From positions 6,537,001 to 6,601,000 of the forward strand of contig NZ_LT629750.1 in assembly GCF_900105125.1 (NCBI RefSeq): a DNA stretch of 64,000 bases, written 5' to 3'. Numbering within the stretch: the stretch's first letter is position 1; each line of letters starts with the position of its first letter. The notes below the pieces were generated by a model. The model was not told the DNA's origin. It ran no database searches and saw only the letters and a list, made by a program, of their open reading frames with translations. A program made the position numbers and the translations under genes. Shown piece by piece: positions 17,923 through 26,211 of this stretch. The stretch comes from Bradyrhizobium canariense. Lineage in GTDB: Bacteria; Pseudomonadota; Alphaproteobacteria; Rhizobiales; Xanthobacteraceae.

Positions 17923-17948
17923 GTTGCATTTAGCTATCCTAATGCAAC
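17923..17948. promoter_or_regulatory. Candidate MocR operator (perfect inverted repeat)
   Basis: GTTGCATT and AATGCAAC are exact reverse complements separated by ten bases. The repeat lies 41 bases upstream of the mocR start codon, where a MocR dimer would control its own gene and perhaps the divergent cluster. Binding is inferred from position and symmetry. Confidence 0.55.
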
Positions 17949-18088
17949 CTTTTGTTGGTGCCGTAAAGATTGAGGTGAATTGCCGTCGGTCCGGTTCCCT
18001 CAACTGGTTTTTGCCCGTTGGATATGCAGGCCGCACAAGATTTCTACGCATTTTTTTGCGGCAGCCGTTTCGATCCCGTCAGGAATCC

Positions 18089-18102
18089 ATTCAAGATTGA
18101 AT
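18089..18102. promoter_or_regulatory. Palindrome upstream of the sigma-54 promoter
   Basis: ATTCAA-GA-TTGAAT is a perfect 14-base palindrome centred about 60 bases upstream of the -24 element. Activators of sigma-54 promoters bind upstream sites, so this could be one. It does not look like the NtrC consensus TGCAC-N5-GTGCA. Confidence 0.3.
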
Positions 18103-18155
18103 GTATAATTGATAGCAAATTGACTGTTTTGATGATCGGTTGTGCAAAAGGTCAA

Positions 18156-18172
18156 TTGGCACGTCCGTTGCA
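18156..18172 (+). promoter_or_regulatory. Sigma-54 (RpoN) promoter of the Nit1C cluster
   Basis: TTGGCACG-TCCG-TTGCA matches the -24/-12 consensus TTGGCACG-N4-TTGCA exactly, with the GG (18158-18159) and GC (18170-18171) doublets at the required spacing. Transcription should start near 18183, giving a leader of about 40 bases with an AAGGAG ribosome site (18213-18218). It points into the first Nit1C gene. It implies an enhancer-binding activator and probably nitrogen control. Confidence 0.85.
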
Positions 18173-18224
18173 ATATTGCTGACGCGCCCGGCGAACGCCC
18201 CGGGGCCAAAGCAAGGAGTGCTAC

Positions 18225-18707
18225 ATGCCAGCCGTCACACAGCCCGCGCACCAAAAGGGCGACTATCTCGTCGATTACGAACAGAAGGTTTTCGAAGACG
18301 TCAAAGCCAAGCCCGGCGAAAAGGCGCTCGTCACATTTCACACGGTCGCGTTCGAAGGCTCGATCGGTTTCGTCAACATGCTGCAAGCCACGCGCTTGAT
18401 GCGCAAGGGCTTCGAGACGTCGATCCTGCTGTACGGCCCCGGCGTCACGCTCGGCGTGCAGCGCGGCTTTCCCAAACTCGGTGACGAAGCGTTTCCGGGT
18501 CACCAGAACTTCAACAACACGCTGGTGAAGTTCATGGCGGAAGGCGGCAAGGTCTATGCATGCCGTTTCGCGCTGCAGGCGCTGTACGGTCACGGCGAAC
18601 CCTCGCTGATCCCCGGCATCATTCCGATCAGCCCGCTCGATGTGCTGGACCTCACGCTGCTCCATCGCAACGAAAACGCCTTCATGTTGCACACCTGGAC
18701 ACTCTGA
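18225..18707 (+). CDS. MSMEG_0572/Sll0783 family nitrogen starvation response protein (Nit1C gene 1)
   Basis: This 160-residue protein has a DsrE-like alpha/beta fold with segments [30 protein letters not shown] and [21 protein letters not shown] recognise it as the MSMEG_0572/Sll0783 family, the lead member of the Nit1C gene cluster. In Synechocystis, sll0783 is a strongly nitrogen-controlled gene. The biochemical role is unknown. The ATG has an AAGGAG site seven bases upstream and sits behind the sigma-54 promoter. The nitrilase gene follows after 46 bases. Confidence 0.9.
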   Translation: MPAVTQPAHQKGDYLVDYEQKVFEDVKAKPGEKALVTFHTVAFEGSIGFVNMLQATRLMRKGFETSILLYGPGVTLGVQRGFPKLGDEAFPGHQNFNNTLVKFMAEGGKVYACRFALQALYGHGEPSLIPGIIPISPLDVLDLTLLHRNENAFMLHTWTL

Positions 18708-18753
18708 ACATTTGGACGCTCTGACAGGCAACACTGGACGAGACGAGGCGCCT

Positions 18754-19815
18754 ATGGCCGAGAAACCGAAAATCAGGGTTGCCGCGGTGCAGATCGCGCC
18801 CGATCTCGATACGCCGACGGGGACGCTTGACCGCGTCCTCGCCGCGACCGCGGAAGCGGCGGCAAAAGGCGCACGTCTCGTCGTGTTCCCCGAGACGTTC
18901 GTGCCCTGGTATCCCTACTTCTCCTTTATCCGGCCGCCGATGCTCAGCGGTGCCGAGCATATTCACCTCTATGACAACGCGGTTGTCGTCCCCGGTCCGG
19001 TAACGGAAGCGGTGGCGGCGGCGGCACGCCAACATGGCATCGTGGTCGTGCTCGGCGTCAACGAGCGTGACCACGGCACGCTCTACAATGCCCAATTGAT
19101 TTTCAACGCCGACGGCACGCTTGTTCTGAAGCGTCGCAAGATCACGCCAACCTTTCACGAGCGTATGATCTGGGGGCAGGGCGATGGCGCCGGCCTGAAG
19201 GTCGTGGACACCGCCGTGGGGCGGATCGGAGCGCTGGCCTGCTGGGAGCACTACAATCCGCTCGCCCGCTACGCGCTGATGGCGCAGCACGAGGAAATCC
19301 ACGTCGCGCAGTTTCCGGGCTCGCTGGTCGGGCAAATCTTCGCCGATCAGATCGAGGTCACGATCCGTCATCATGCGCTGGAAAGCGGATGTTTCGTCGT
19401 CAATGCCACGGGCTGGTTGACCGAAGAGCAGATCGCAAAGATTTCACCCGAGGAAGGTCCACGCCGCGGCCTGCGCGGCGGCTGCATGACAGCGATCATC
19501 TCGCCGGAAGGCAATCACATCGTTCCGCCGCTCACGTCAGGCGAGGGCATTCTGGTTGCCGACCTCGACATGGCGCTGATCGTCAAACGCAAGCGGATGA
19601 TGGATTCGGTCGGCCACTATGCGCGGCCTGAACTGCTGTCGCTGTTGTGGGACGACCGCGCCACCGCCCCGATGCGCAAATCACACCCGACACCGTCTTT
19701 CTCCACATCAGGAGGACCATCCGATGAAACCGATTCTACCTTCCGAGCAGCCGAGGCCGATGCCGACCGAGCAGCTGATCAACGAGTTGCAATCCTTCGG
19801 AGTTCGACTCGTTGA
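18754..19815 (+). CDS. Nit1-type nitrilase (Nit1C gene 2)
   Basis: This 353-residue enzyme of the nitrilase superfamily hydrolyses nitriles to acid and ammonia. The catalytic triad is visible as E47 (FPETF), K129 (KRRKITPTF) and C163 (ACWEHYNPL). The start at 18754 is preceded by a GAGG site. The core ends near [11 protein letters not shown], but the frame runs on and overlaps the next gene by 92 bases, giving a low-complexity tail of about 30 residues translated from another frame of that gene. The tail is odd for the family. The physiological nitrile is not known; the enzyme is the namesake of the Nit1C cluster. Confidence 0.93.
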   Translation: MAEKPKIRVAAVQIAPDLDTPTGTLDRVLAATAEAAAKGARLVVFPETFVPWYPYFSFIRPPMLSGAEHIHLYDNAVVVPGPVTEAVAAAARQHGIVVVLGVNERDHGTLYNAQLIFNADGTLVLKRRKITPTFHERMIWGQGDGAGLKVVDTAVGRIGALACWEHYNPLARYALMAQHEEIHVAQFPGSLVGQIFADQIEVTIRHHALESGCFVVNATGWLTEEQIAKISPEEGPRRGLRGGCMTAIISPEGNHIVPPLTSGEGILVADLDMALIVKRKRMMDSVGHYARPELLSLLWDDRATAPMRKSHPTPSFSTSGGPSDETDSTFRAAEADADRAADQRVAILRSSTR

Positions 19816-20860
19816 TCCCAAGGCTGGCGGCGACAGCCGCCGTGGCGGGGCCGGTCCCTCCGACCATATGCCGATGACGATCAACGGCGCGACCGTGATG
19901 ATCCCGGTGCATAACGCGCCGGCGTTCGAAAGCCCCTATGTCGTCGATAAGCCGGACGGGCTCGGCCGCAGCCGGGTCAGCCGAGGCGGCGCCGTGATCG
20001 GCGAAGTAAAATTCCAGTTGCGGCCGCGTTTCTATGAGCGATCGACCGCTGACGGCATTCCGTATTCCAAGATCGCCACGCTGCACGGCCGCGACGTGCT
20101 GGCGACGACCATTTTACAGACTTGCATTCGCTACCAGAGCCGGACCAAGACCTGTCAGTTCTGTGCCATCGGCCAATCGCTCGCGGCCGGCCGCACCATC
20201 GAACGCAAGACGCCGGAGCAGCTCGGCGAAGTCGCAAAAGCCGCCGTCGAACTCGATGGCGTCACGCATATGGTGATGACCACCGGCACGCCGCCCGGCA
20301 GCGACCGCGGCGCGAAAATCCTGTGCGAGAGCGCGATCGGCGTCAAAGCCGCGGTCGATCTGCCGATCCAGGGCCAATGCGAACCGCCCGACGACGATAT
20401 CTGGTTTACGCACATGCGCGACGCCGGCATCGACTCGCTCGGCATGCATCTGGAAGCCGTCACTGAAAGCGTCCGTGCCCGCATCATGCCCGGAAAGGCC
20501 CAGGTGTCGGTGGAACGGTATTTCAGGGCGTTCGAAGCCGCGGTGCCGGTGTTCGGACGTGGCCAGGTCTCCACCTACATTCTCGCCGGCCTTGGCGACA
20601 GCAAGCAAGAGATTCTTGCGATCTGCGAGCGCCTGGTTGCGACCGGCGTTTATCCGTTCGTGGTGCCGTTCGTGCCGATCGCAGGCACGCCGCTGGAAAG
20701 CCATCCAACGCCGCCGCCCTCTCTCATGCACGACATCTTGGCGCCGCTCGCCGACATGCTGGTCACAGGCGGAATGAAATCGAGCGACATCAAAGCCGGC
20801 TGCGGCAAATGCGGCGCGTGCTCGGCATTGTCGACTTACGAGAAAAGGATCAGCGCATGA
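19724..20860 (+). CDS. MSMEG_0568 family radical SAM protein (Nit1C gene 3)
   Basis: This 378-residue protein is expected to bind a 4Fe-4S cluster and cleave S-adenosylmethionine. Its cysteine motif is unusual: C134-x9-C144-x2-C147 in place of the canonical Cx3Cx2C. A second cluster, C360-x2-C363-x2-C366 (CGKCGAC), lies near the C-terminus and may hold another metal centre. The barrel body includes [24 protein letters not shown] and DSLGMHLE. The reaction is unknown. The start at 19724 has an AGGAGG site inside the nitrilase gene. The stop overlaps the next start (ATGA). Confidence 0.9.
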   Translation: MKPILPSEQPRPMPTEQLINELQSFGVRLVDPKAGGDSRRGGAGPSDHMPMTINGATVMIPVHNAPAFESPYVVDKPDGLGRSRVSRGGAVIGEVKFQLRPRFYERSTADGIPYSKIATLHGRDVLATTILQTCIRYQSRTKTCQFCAIGQSLAAGRTIERKTPEQLGEVAKAAVELDGVTHMVMTTGTPPGSDRGAKILCESAIGVKAAVDLPIQGQCEPPDDDIWFTHMRDAGIDSLGMHLEAVTESVRARIMPGKAQVSVERYFRAFEAAVPVFGRGQVSTYILAGLGDSKQEILAICERLVATGVYPFVVPFVPIAGTPLESHPTPPPSLMHDILAPLADMLVTGGMKSSDIKAGCGKCGACSALSTYEKRISA

Positions 20861-21405
20861 TCTTCGAACCATTCAAGCCGTTTCTCGCCAGCGCCTACCA
20901 GATCAAATTTGCAACGGAGGCGTGGGAAAAGCGCGGCGCCGCGGCGCTGCGCCGTCAGGTGTTCTGCAGCGAACAGGGATTGTTCGATGGCGACGACCGC
21001 GACGCGGTCGATGAAACAGCGATCCCGATCGCGGCGATTTCGCTTTTTGGCGTCGCGGCGGATGCGGTGGTCGGCACGGTTCGTATTCACCGGCATCCCG
21101 AAGATCGCGGCGTCTGGTGGGGCTCGCGGCTTGCGGTATCCAGGCAATATCGCAGGCTGGGCGCGGTCGGCGCCGGACTGATCCGGCTGGCGGTTGCCTC
21201 GGCGCATGCGCGCGGCTGTCATACGTTTTTGGGCAACATTCAAAGCCAGAACGTCGATCTCTTCCGTCATATGCACTGGCGCAGCCTCAAGGAAGTCGAG
21301 CTGTACGGCAAGCCGCATCACATGATGCAGGCGGATCTGGATTTCTATCCGCCATTCCCCGAGCCCGAAGTCGGCTTCCTCTCGCTGCCGAAGCTGGCTG
21401 CGTGA
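20857..21405 (+). CDS. MSMEG_0567/Sll0786 family GNAT N-acyltransferase (Nit1C gene 4)
   Basis: This 182-residue GNAT-fold protein should transfer an acyl group from CoA to an amine. The acetyl-CoA loop region reads RLAVSRQYRRLGAVGAGLIRLA (in part; about residues 88-109), followed by GCHTFLGNIQSQNVDLFRHMHW. The N-terminal FKPFLASAYQIKFA is typical of the MSMEG_0567 N-terminal group. Its ATG overlaps the radical SAM stop by four bases, and its TGA overlaps the next ATG by one base, so translation is coupled. Acceptor unknown. Confidence 0.9.
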   Translation: MIFEPFKPFLASAYQIKFATEAWEKRGAAALRRQVFCSEQGLFDGDDRDAVDETAIPIAAISLFGVAADAVVGTVRIHRHPEDRGVWWGSRLAVSRQYRRLGAVGAGLIRLAVASAHARGCHTFLGNIQSQNVDLFRHMHWRSLKEVELYGKPHHMMQADLDFYPPFPEPEVGFLSLPKLAA

Positions 21406-22400
21406 TGACGGCCCCGCTCGCCATATCCACACTCGCCGAGCGGCTGCGCCGCAGCAGCGGCATCGCGGCCAAGAGCGATATTGCGTCGGTGGCCAAATTG
21501 CTCGGGCTGTCCGGCGACGACATTATTCCGGTCGGCGACGATTGCGCCGCGATACCTGACGGCGACGGCTATCTGCTGTTCGCGATCGAAGGTTTCATGA
21601 ACGAATTCGTCGCCGGCGATCCCTGGTTCGCCGGCTGGTGCGGCGCGATGGTCAATATCTCCGACATCGCCGCGATGGGCGGACGGCCGATCGCGGTCGT
21701 CAACGCGATTTGGGCGGATGGTGAGGCCAATGCCGCACCGGTGCTGGCGGGATTGAAGGATGCGGCGAAGGCCTATCATGTTCCGGTGGTCGGCGGTCAC
21801 ACCAACATCCGGACCGACCGCGGCCAGCTCTCGGTCGCGATCCTCGGCCGCGCCAACAGACTATTGACCAGCTTCGACGCCGAACCGGGCGACGCGTTGA
21901 TTACGGCGATCGATCTGCGCGGTCGCTACCGCGAGCCGTTCTCGAACTGGGAAGCCGCAACCGATGCGCCGCATGCGCGCCTGCGCGGCGACCTCGAGCT
22001 GCTGCCCGCGATCGCCGAAGCCGGGCTTTCATGCGCGGCCAAAGATATCAGTCAGGGTGGCATCGTCGGCACGGCCGCGATGCTGGCCGAATGCTCCGGC
22101 GTTGCCATCGATATCGATATCGGCTCGATCCCGAAACCGGCCGAGGTCGCGCTGGAGCGCTGGCTGCTGACCTTTCCAAGCTTCGGCTATCTGCTGTCGG
22201 TCAAGCCGTGGAATGTCGCTGAGACGATCGCGCGCTTTGCGGGGCGGGGCATTGCGGCGGCAACCATCGGTTCGATCTCGCAAGGCAGCCGCGTCAGCAT
22301 CAGCGATGGCGCGGCGTCCGAGACGGTCTGGGATTTTGCGCAACAGCCGTTGATCGGCACCGGAAAGCTGGCTCGGCCAGCGATGGAGGCCGTCGCATGA
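21405..22400 (+). CDS. Sll0787 family AIR synthase-like protein (Nit1C gene 5)
   Basis: This 331-residue protein has the PurM/SelD/ThiL two-domain fold. The ATP-binding N-terminal half shows VGDDCAAIPDGDGYLLFAIEG and MVNISDIAAMGGRP; the second half starts near GDALITAIDLRG and contains KDISQGGIVGTAAMLAE. Such enzymes phosphorylate or activate a substrate with ATP, often forming a C-N bond. The substrate here is unknown. It overlaps its neighbours by one and four bases in the Nit1C transcript. Confidence 0.9.
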   Translation: MTAPLAISTLAERLRRSSGIAAKSDIASVAKLLGLSGDDIIPVGDDCAAIPDGDGYLLFAIEGFMNEFVAGDPWFAGWCGAMVNISDIAAMGGRPIAVVNAIWADGEANAAPVLAGLKDAAKAYHVPVVGGHTNIRTDRGQLSVAILGRANRLLTSFDAEPGDALITAIDLRGRYREPFSNWEAATDAPHARLRGDLELLPAIAEAGLSCAAKDISQGGIVGTAAMLAECSGVAIDIDIGSIPKPAEVALERWLLTFPSFGYLLSVKPWNVAETIARFAGRGIAAATIGSISQGSRVSISDGAASETVWDFAQQPLIGTGKLARPAMEAVA

Positions 22401-23563
22401 CCCAAGGCAGCCGGCCATTACGGATTGCCATCCTCGCGCATTCGACCAATCCGCGCGGCGGTGTGGTGCACGCCATCGAGCTTGCCGACAGCCTGACCCG
22501 GCTCGGCCATGAGGCGGTGGTGCACGCGCCCGATCCGAGCGGCAAGGGGTTTTTTCGCGCGCCCTTGTCGCCCGCGGTCACGGTCATGGCTTCGCCTGCG
22601 GCCAAAGATGTCGCCGACATGGTGCGCGCCCGTATCGCCGATTACGTCAGGCATTTTGAGCTGCCGGCCAACCGGGGCTTCGATGTGTTCCACGCGCAGG
22701 ATGCCATTTCCGGCAATGCGCTGGCGACGCTGAAGCGGCGCGGATTGATCGGCAGATTTGCGCGTACGGTTCACCATATCGACAGCTTCACGGACCCGCG
22801 CCTCAGCGACTGGCAGGTGCGCTCGATTACCGAGGCCGACGAGTTGCTGGTCGTCAGTGCGCTCTGGCAGGAGCAGATCATGTCGGCCTTCGGCCGGCCT
22901 TCGACAGCAATCGGAAACGGTGTCGACACCGAGCGCTTCGGGAGCAGCCCGCGTGCGATCGATCAGGAGGTGCGGGAGAAATACGGGATCAATGGCAGCC
23001 AGGTGCTGCTCGCGGTCGGCGGTATCGAAGTGCGCAAGAACAGCGTCCGGATTCTCGAAGCGTTCCAGCAGGTGCTGAACATTCACCGCGACGCGCAGCT
23101 TGTCATTGTTGGCGGCGCCTCGCTGCTCGACCACGCGTCGTATCGCCGGCAGTTCGATGTGATGCTTTCGGACAATGATGTGCTCGCCCGCGCCGTTCGT
23201 TACCTCGGTCCGGTTCCGGATGCGGACATGCCGTCGCTCTATAGATCGGCGGATGCGCTGGTCTTTCCCTCGGTCAAGGAAGGTTTTGGACTGGTCGTAC
23301 TGGAAGCGATGGCGAGCGGCACGCCCGTGGTCACGTCGCGGATGGCGCCGTTCACCGAATATCTTCACGAGAACGACGTGGTCTGGTGCGACCCGTTCAG
23401 CGTCGCCTCGATCGCAAATGCGATCGCAATCGTCCTGACCGAGCCGCTGCATTCGAGGCTGGCCCAGCGCGGCACGCTGGTGGCGCGCCAGCACGACTGG
23501 AGCAACACGACGCGCGCGCATCTGCCGGTCTATGAACGGCTCGTGGAGCTGCAGCATGCCTGA
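22397..23563 (+). CDS. MSMEG_0565 family glycosyltransferase (Nit1C gene 6)
   Basis: This 388-residue GT-B glycosyltransferase belongs to family 4. The N-terminal half has AILAHSTNPRGGVVHAIELA and FDVFHAQDAISG. The C-terminal nucleotide-sugar half has LLAVGGIEVRKNSVRILEAF and the donor-binding E-x7-E motif in EGFGLVVLEAMASGTPVV. It would transfer a sugar to the pathway intermediate; donor and acceptor are unknown. The start overlaps the AIR-like gene stop (ATGA), and its end overlaps the next gene by eight bases. Confidence 0.92.
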   Translation: MTQGSRPLRIAILAHSTNPRGGVVHAIELADSLTRLGHEAVVHAPDPSGKGFFRAPLSPAVTVMASPAAKDVADMVRARIADYVRHFELPANRGFDVFHAQDAISGNALATLKRRGLIGRFARTVHHIDSFTDPRLSDWQVRSITEADELLVVSALWQEQIMSAFGRPSTAIGNGVDTERFGSSPRAIDQEVREKYGINGSQVLLAVGGIEVRKNSVRILEAFQQVLNIHRDAQLVIVGGASLLDHASYRRQFDVMLSDNDVLARAVRYLGPVPDADMPSLYRSADALVFPSVKEGFGLVVLEAMASGTPVVTSRMAPFTEYLHENDVVWCDPFSVASIANAIAIVLTEPLHSRLAQRGTLVARQHDWSNTTRAHLPVYERLVELQHA

Positions 23564-23843
23564 GATGCTGTTCCAGATTCGCTGGCCGGATGGTGCGACC
23601 GAGCAATGCTACTCGCCTTCGCTCGTCATCAAGGATCACCTGGAGGTCGGCACGACCTACGACGTCGCGGAATTCATGCGGCGCAGCCGAACCGCACTGA
23701 TGATCGCAAGCGATCGGGTGCGGGAGAAATACGGTTTTGCCTGTTCGCGGGCGATGGGCCAACTCGCGAAGCTGGAAGCCAGCGCCCAACGGTTCGAGGC
23801 GTCGTCGAACGCAGGCGTGACCATCACATCCTTTCACGAATAA
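23556..23843 (+). CDS. MSMEG_0570 family nitrogen starvation response protein (Nit1C gene 7)
   Basis: This 95-residue protein begins MPEMLFQIRWPDGATEQCYSP and contains YDVAEFMRRSRTALMIASDRV. It matches the MSMEG_0570 family found only, as far as I recall, in Nit1C clusters. No catalytic residues can be named. The start codon lies inside the end of the glycosyltransferase gene, so the two are translationally coupled. The flavin oxidoreductase follows after 13 bases. Confidence 0.88.
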   Translation: MPEMLFQIRWPDGATEQCYSPSLVIKDHLEVGTTYDVAEFMRRSRTALMIASDRVREKYGFACSRAMGQLAKLEASAQRFEASSNAGVTITSFHE

Positions 23844-23856
23844 CAGGGAGAATCCC

Positions 23857-25158
23857 ATGACCGGATCGTCGATTCCTTCTCATGCGAGCGTCGTCGTAAT
23901 CGGCGGCGGCCAGGCTGGCCTTGCCATGAGCTATCAGCTCAAGCAGAGCGGCATCGATCACGTCATCCTCGAAAAGAACCAGATCGCGCATTCATGGAAG
24001 ACCCAGCGCTGGGACGCGTTCTGCCTGGTGACCCCGAACTGGCAATGCCAGCTCCCGGGATATCCCTATCAGGGCAGCGACCCCAAGGGATTCATGCTCC
24101 GTGATGAAATCGTCGGTTATGTCGAGGGCTATGCCAAACACATTTCGGCGCCGATCAGAGAAGGTGTCGCGGTGACGCGTTTGAAGCAGGATGTCGGCGG
24201 CGGCTTTGCTCTCGAGACCAGCGCGGGCGGGATCACGGCCGATGCGGTCGTGCTCGCGGTTAGCGGCTATCACGTTCCGAACGTGCCGCTGATGTCGGCT
24301 CGTCTCGACGGCCCGGTGACCCAACTGCATTCCTCAGCCTATCGCAATCCGCAAAGCTTGCCGCCGGGCGATGTGCTCGTGATCGGCAGTGGTCAGTCCG
24401 GCTGCCAGATTGCCGAGGATTTGCATCTGGCCGGCCGCAAAGTGCATCTGGCGGTCGGTAGCGCGCCACGCTGCCCGCGGGTTTATCGCGGCCGCGATGC
24501 CGTGGAATGGCTCGATGATCTCGGCCAGTACGATTTGCCGGTGGACCAGCATAATCTGAAGGAGAAGGTGCGCAAGAACGCCAACCACTATCTGACCGGG
24601 CGTGACGGCGGCCGGGATATCGACCTGCGCCGGTTCGCGCTCGAGGGCATGACGCTCTATGGGCGGCTCAAGGATATCCAGAACGGCCAGCTCGAGTTTG
24701 CCGGCGATCTTCAGAACAATCTCGACAATGCAGATCGCGTCTATAACGGCATATGCGGCCTGATCGACAACCATATCGCGCGCAACAGCATTGAGGCGCC
24801 GGCGTCGCCACACTACGAGCCGGTCTGGCAGCCCACCGAAACCATCGCCACGCTCGATCCGGCCAAAGCCGGAATCAGCACGGTGATCTGGACCACCGGC
24901 TTCCGGTCCGACTGGTCATGGGTCGAACTTCCGATCTTCGACGGTGCCGGCTATCCGACCCATCGGCGCGGTGTGACCTCGATGGACGGTGTCTATGTGC
25001 TGGGCCTGCCCTGGCTCTATACGTGGGGGTCGGGACGTTTCGTCGGCGTCGGACGGGATGCCGAGTTCGTCTCGAAACACATTGCTGCGAGTGCGCTTCC
25101 ATCGAAGGCCGCGGCGTCCGCTCAACCGGCCTTTCAGCCCGCGGAAAACGCGGCGTGA
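23857..25158 (+). CDS. MSMEG_0569 family flavin-dependent oxidoreductase (Nit1C gene 8)
   Basis: This 433-residue enzyme resembles flavin monooxygenases. An N-terminal FAD Rossmann motif VVIGGGQAGLA (about residues 13-23) and a second, NADPH-type motif VLVIGSGQSGCQIA (about 171-184) are present, with WTTGFRSDWSW near the C-terminus. It would oxidise the pathway product or an intermediate. A GGGAG ribosome site lies just upstream of 23857. This is the last gene of the cluster; the next gene begins 134 bases later, after a break in the overlapping pattern. Confidence 0.92.
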   Translation: MTGSSIPSHASVVVIGGGQAGLAMSYQLKQSGIDHVILEKNQIAHSWKTQRWDAFCLVTPNWQCQLPGYPYQGSDPKGFMLRDEIVGYVEGYAKHISAPIREGVAVTRLKQDVGGGFALETSAGGITADAVVLAVSGYHVPNVPLMSARLDGPVTQLHSSAYRNPQSLPPGDVLVIGSGQSGCQIAEDLHLAGRKVHLAVGSAPRCPRVYRGRDAVEWLDDLGQYDLPVDQHNLKEKVRKNANHYLTGRDGGRDIDLRRFALEGMTLYGRLKDIQNGQLEFAGDLQNNLDNADRVYNGICGLIDNHIARNSIEAPASPHYEPVWQPTETIATLDPAKAGISTVIWTTGFRSDWSWVELPIFDGAGYPTHRRGVTSMDGVYVLGLPWLYTWGSGRFVGVGRDAEFVSKHIAASALPSKAAASAQPAFQPAENAA

Positions 25159-25292
25159 TGTGGACACGGCATCATGTCGCGACAAATTTATTGATCTAGC
25201 GCGGCGATTTGGGTTTTAACGCCTGTCTCAATCGGCCAAAATGGCCGATGAAGGCTCGATCGATCATAACGAGCCGATGGGTGGAGAAACCG

Positions 25293-26093
25293 ATGTATGT
25301 TCAATCTGTGCCGTATCTCGCTGGCGTCGTTCTGGCGGTCTCGATGATGATGGTTGGTCCTGCAAGCGCGGATGCCCTGAAGGACGAAATCGCGCCGACC
25401 GGCAAGCTGCGGGTGGCGATCGCGATCAGTCCCGCCGGTGGCGCGTTCTGGTCCACCAAGACCGAAGCGGGAGGCTATGCCGGGGTGCCGGTCGATCTCG
25501 GTAAGGAAATGGCCACGCAGCTTGGCGTACCTGTTGAGTACGTCGTGTACCAGAATTCCGGGCAGATCACGGATTCTGTTTCAAAGGGCAATTGGGATAT
25601 CACCTTTTTGCCCAAAGACCCGGAGCGTGAGACCAAGATGTCGTTCGGGCCGATCTATGAAGTCGCCGATGCAACCTACATCGTAAAAGCCGGCTCATCG
25701 GCGACGGATTTCGAGAAGCTCGATCAGCCTGGCATGAAGGTCGCCGCGGTCAATAATACCACCACCATGCGCGGCGCGGTTGCGCATCTAAAGAACGCGA
25801 AGGTCACGGGCTATCAGACCTATGACGAGATCTTCAATCTCCTGAAGAATGGCGAGGTCGACGCGTTCGCATTGTCGCGCGACCAGCTCAACGCCATGGC
25901 CAGGAAGATTCCGGGAACGCACGTGCTGGATGAAACCTTCAAGCAAACCGTGACCGCGGTGGCTGTGCCGTTAAATCATCCGCAATCACTGGCGTTCGCG
26001 ACCAAGTTCATGACGGATGCGGTGTCGAACGGCACCTTGCGCAAGGCCTATGACAATAACGGGCTGAAGGACACGCCGATCCGGACGAAGTAG
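25293..26093 (+). CDS. Orphan periplasmic solute-binding protein, family 3
   Basis: This 266-residue protein has a signal peptide (about residues 1-27, ending GPASA) and the family 3 ABC-importer binding fold: TGKLRVAIAISPAGG, GVPVDLGKEMA, WDITFLPKDPERE, SFGPIYEVADATYIV and AFALSRDQL. It would capture an amino acid or related small solute. No permease or ATPase gene adjoins it, so it is an orphan. The ATG at 25293 has a GGAG site. It follows the Nit1C cluster on the same strand and could supply that pathway, which is inference. Confidence 0.88.
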   Translation: MYVQSVPYLAGVVLAVSMMMVGPASADALKDEIAPTGKLRVAIAISPAGGAFWSTKTEAGGYAGVPVDLGKEMATQLGVPVEYVVYQNSGQITDSVSKGNWDITFLPKDPERETKMSFGPIYEVADATYIVKAGSSATDFEKLDQPGMKVAAVNNTTTMRGAVAHLKNAKVTGYQTYDEIFNLLKNGEVDAFALSRDQLNAMARKIPGTHVLDETFKQTVTAVAVPLNHPQSLAFATKFMTDAVSNGTLRKAYDNNGLKDTPIRTK

Positions 26094-26109
26094 CGCTCCT
26101 TCGGCCTTC

Positions 26110-26211
26110 TAGCATGATTCAACTGAGTTGAATCACGCTCTAGCGTTATCTTTTTGTTTAAGCATGATCTTCTCGGAAAACCGGCTTCTACTTTTCCGGA
26201 TCATGCTCTAA
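26110..26211. repeat. Dispersed repeat, copy 1 (about 102 bases)
   Basis: This element is almost identical to the reverse complement of 36462-36564. It contains the palindrome TTCAACTGAGTTGAA, the words GTTATCTTTTTGTTTAAGCATGATC and TTCCGGATCATGCTC (read in part). It fills the gap between two convergent genes, and its right edge includes the TAG stop of the leftward gene at 26208. From memory, the family is abundant in Bradyrhizobium and allied genomes. Confidence 0.9.

Larger units (their letters stand above)
17883..18224. other. Divergent control region, MocR / Nit1C cluster
   Basis: These 342 bases carry the promoters of the mocR gene and the Nit1C cluster. They hold a perfect 8-base inverted repeat (17923-17948), a second palindrome ATTCAA-GA-TTGAAT (18089-18102) and a sigma-54 promoter (18156-18172). 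The middle is visibly A+T-rich. No gene is seen. Confidence 0.7.
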
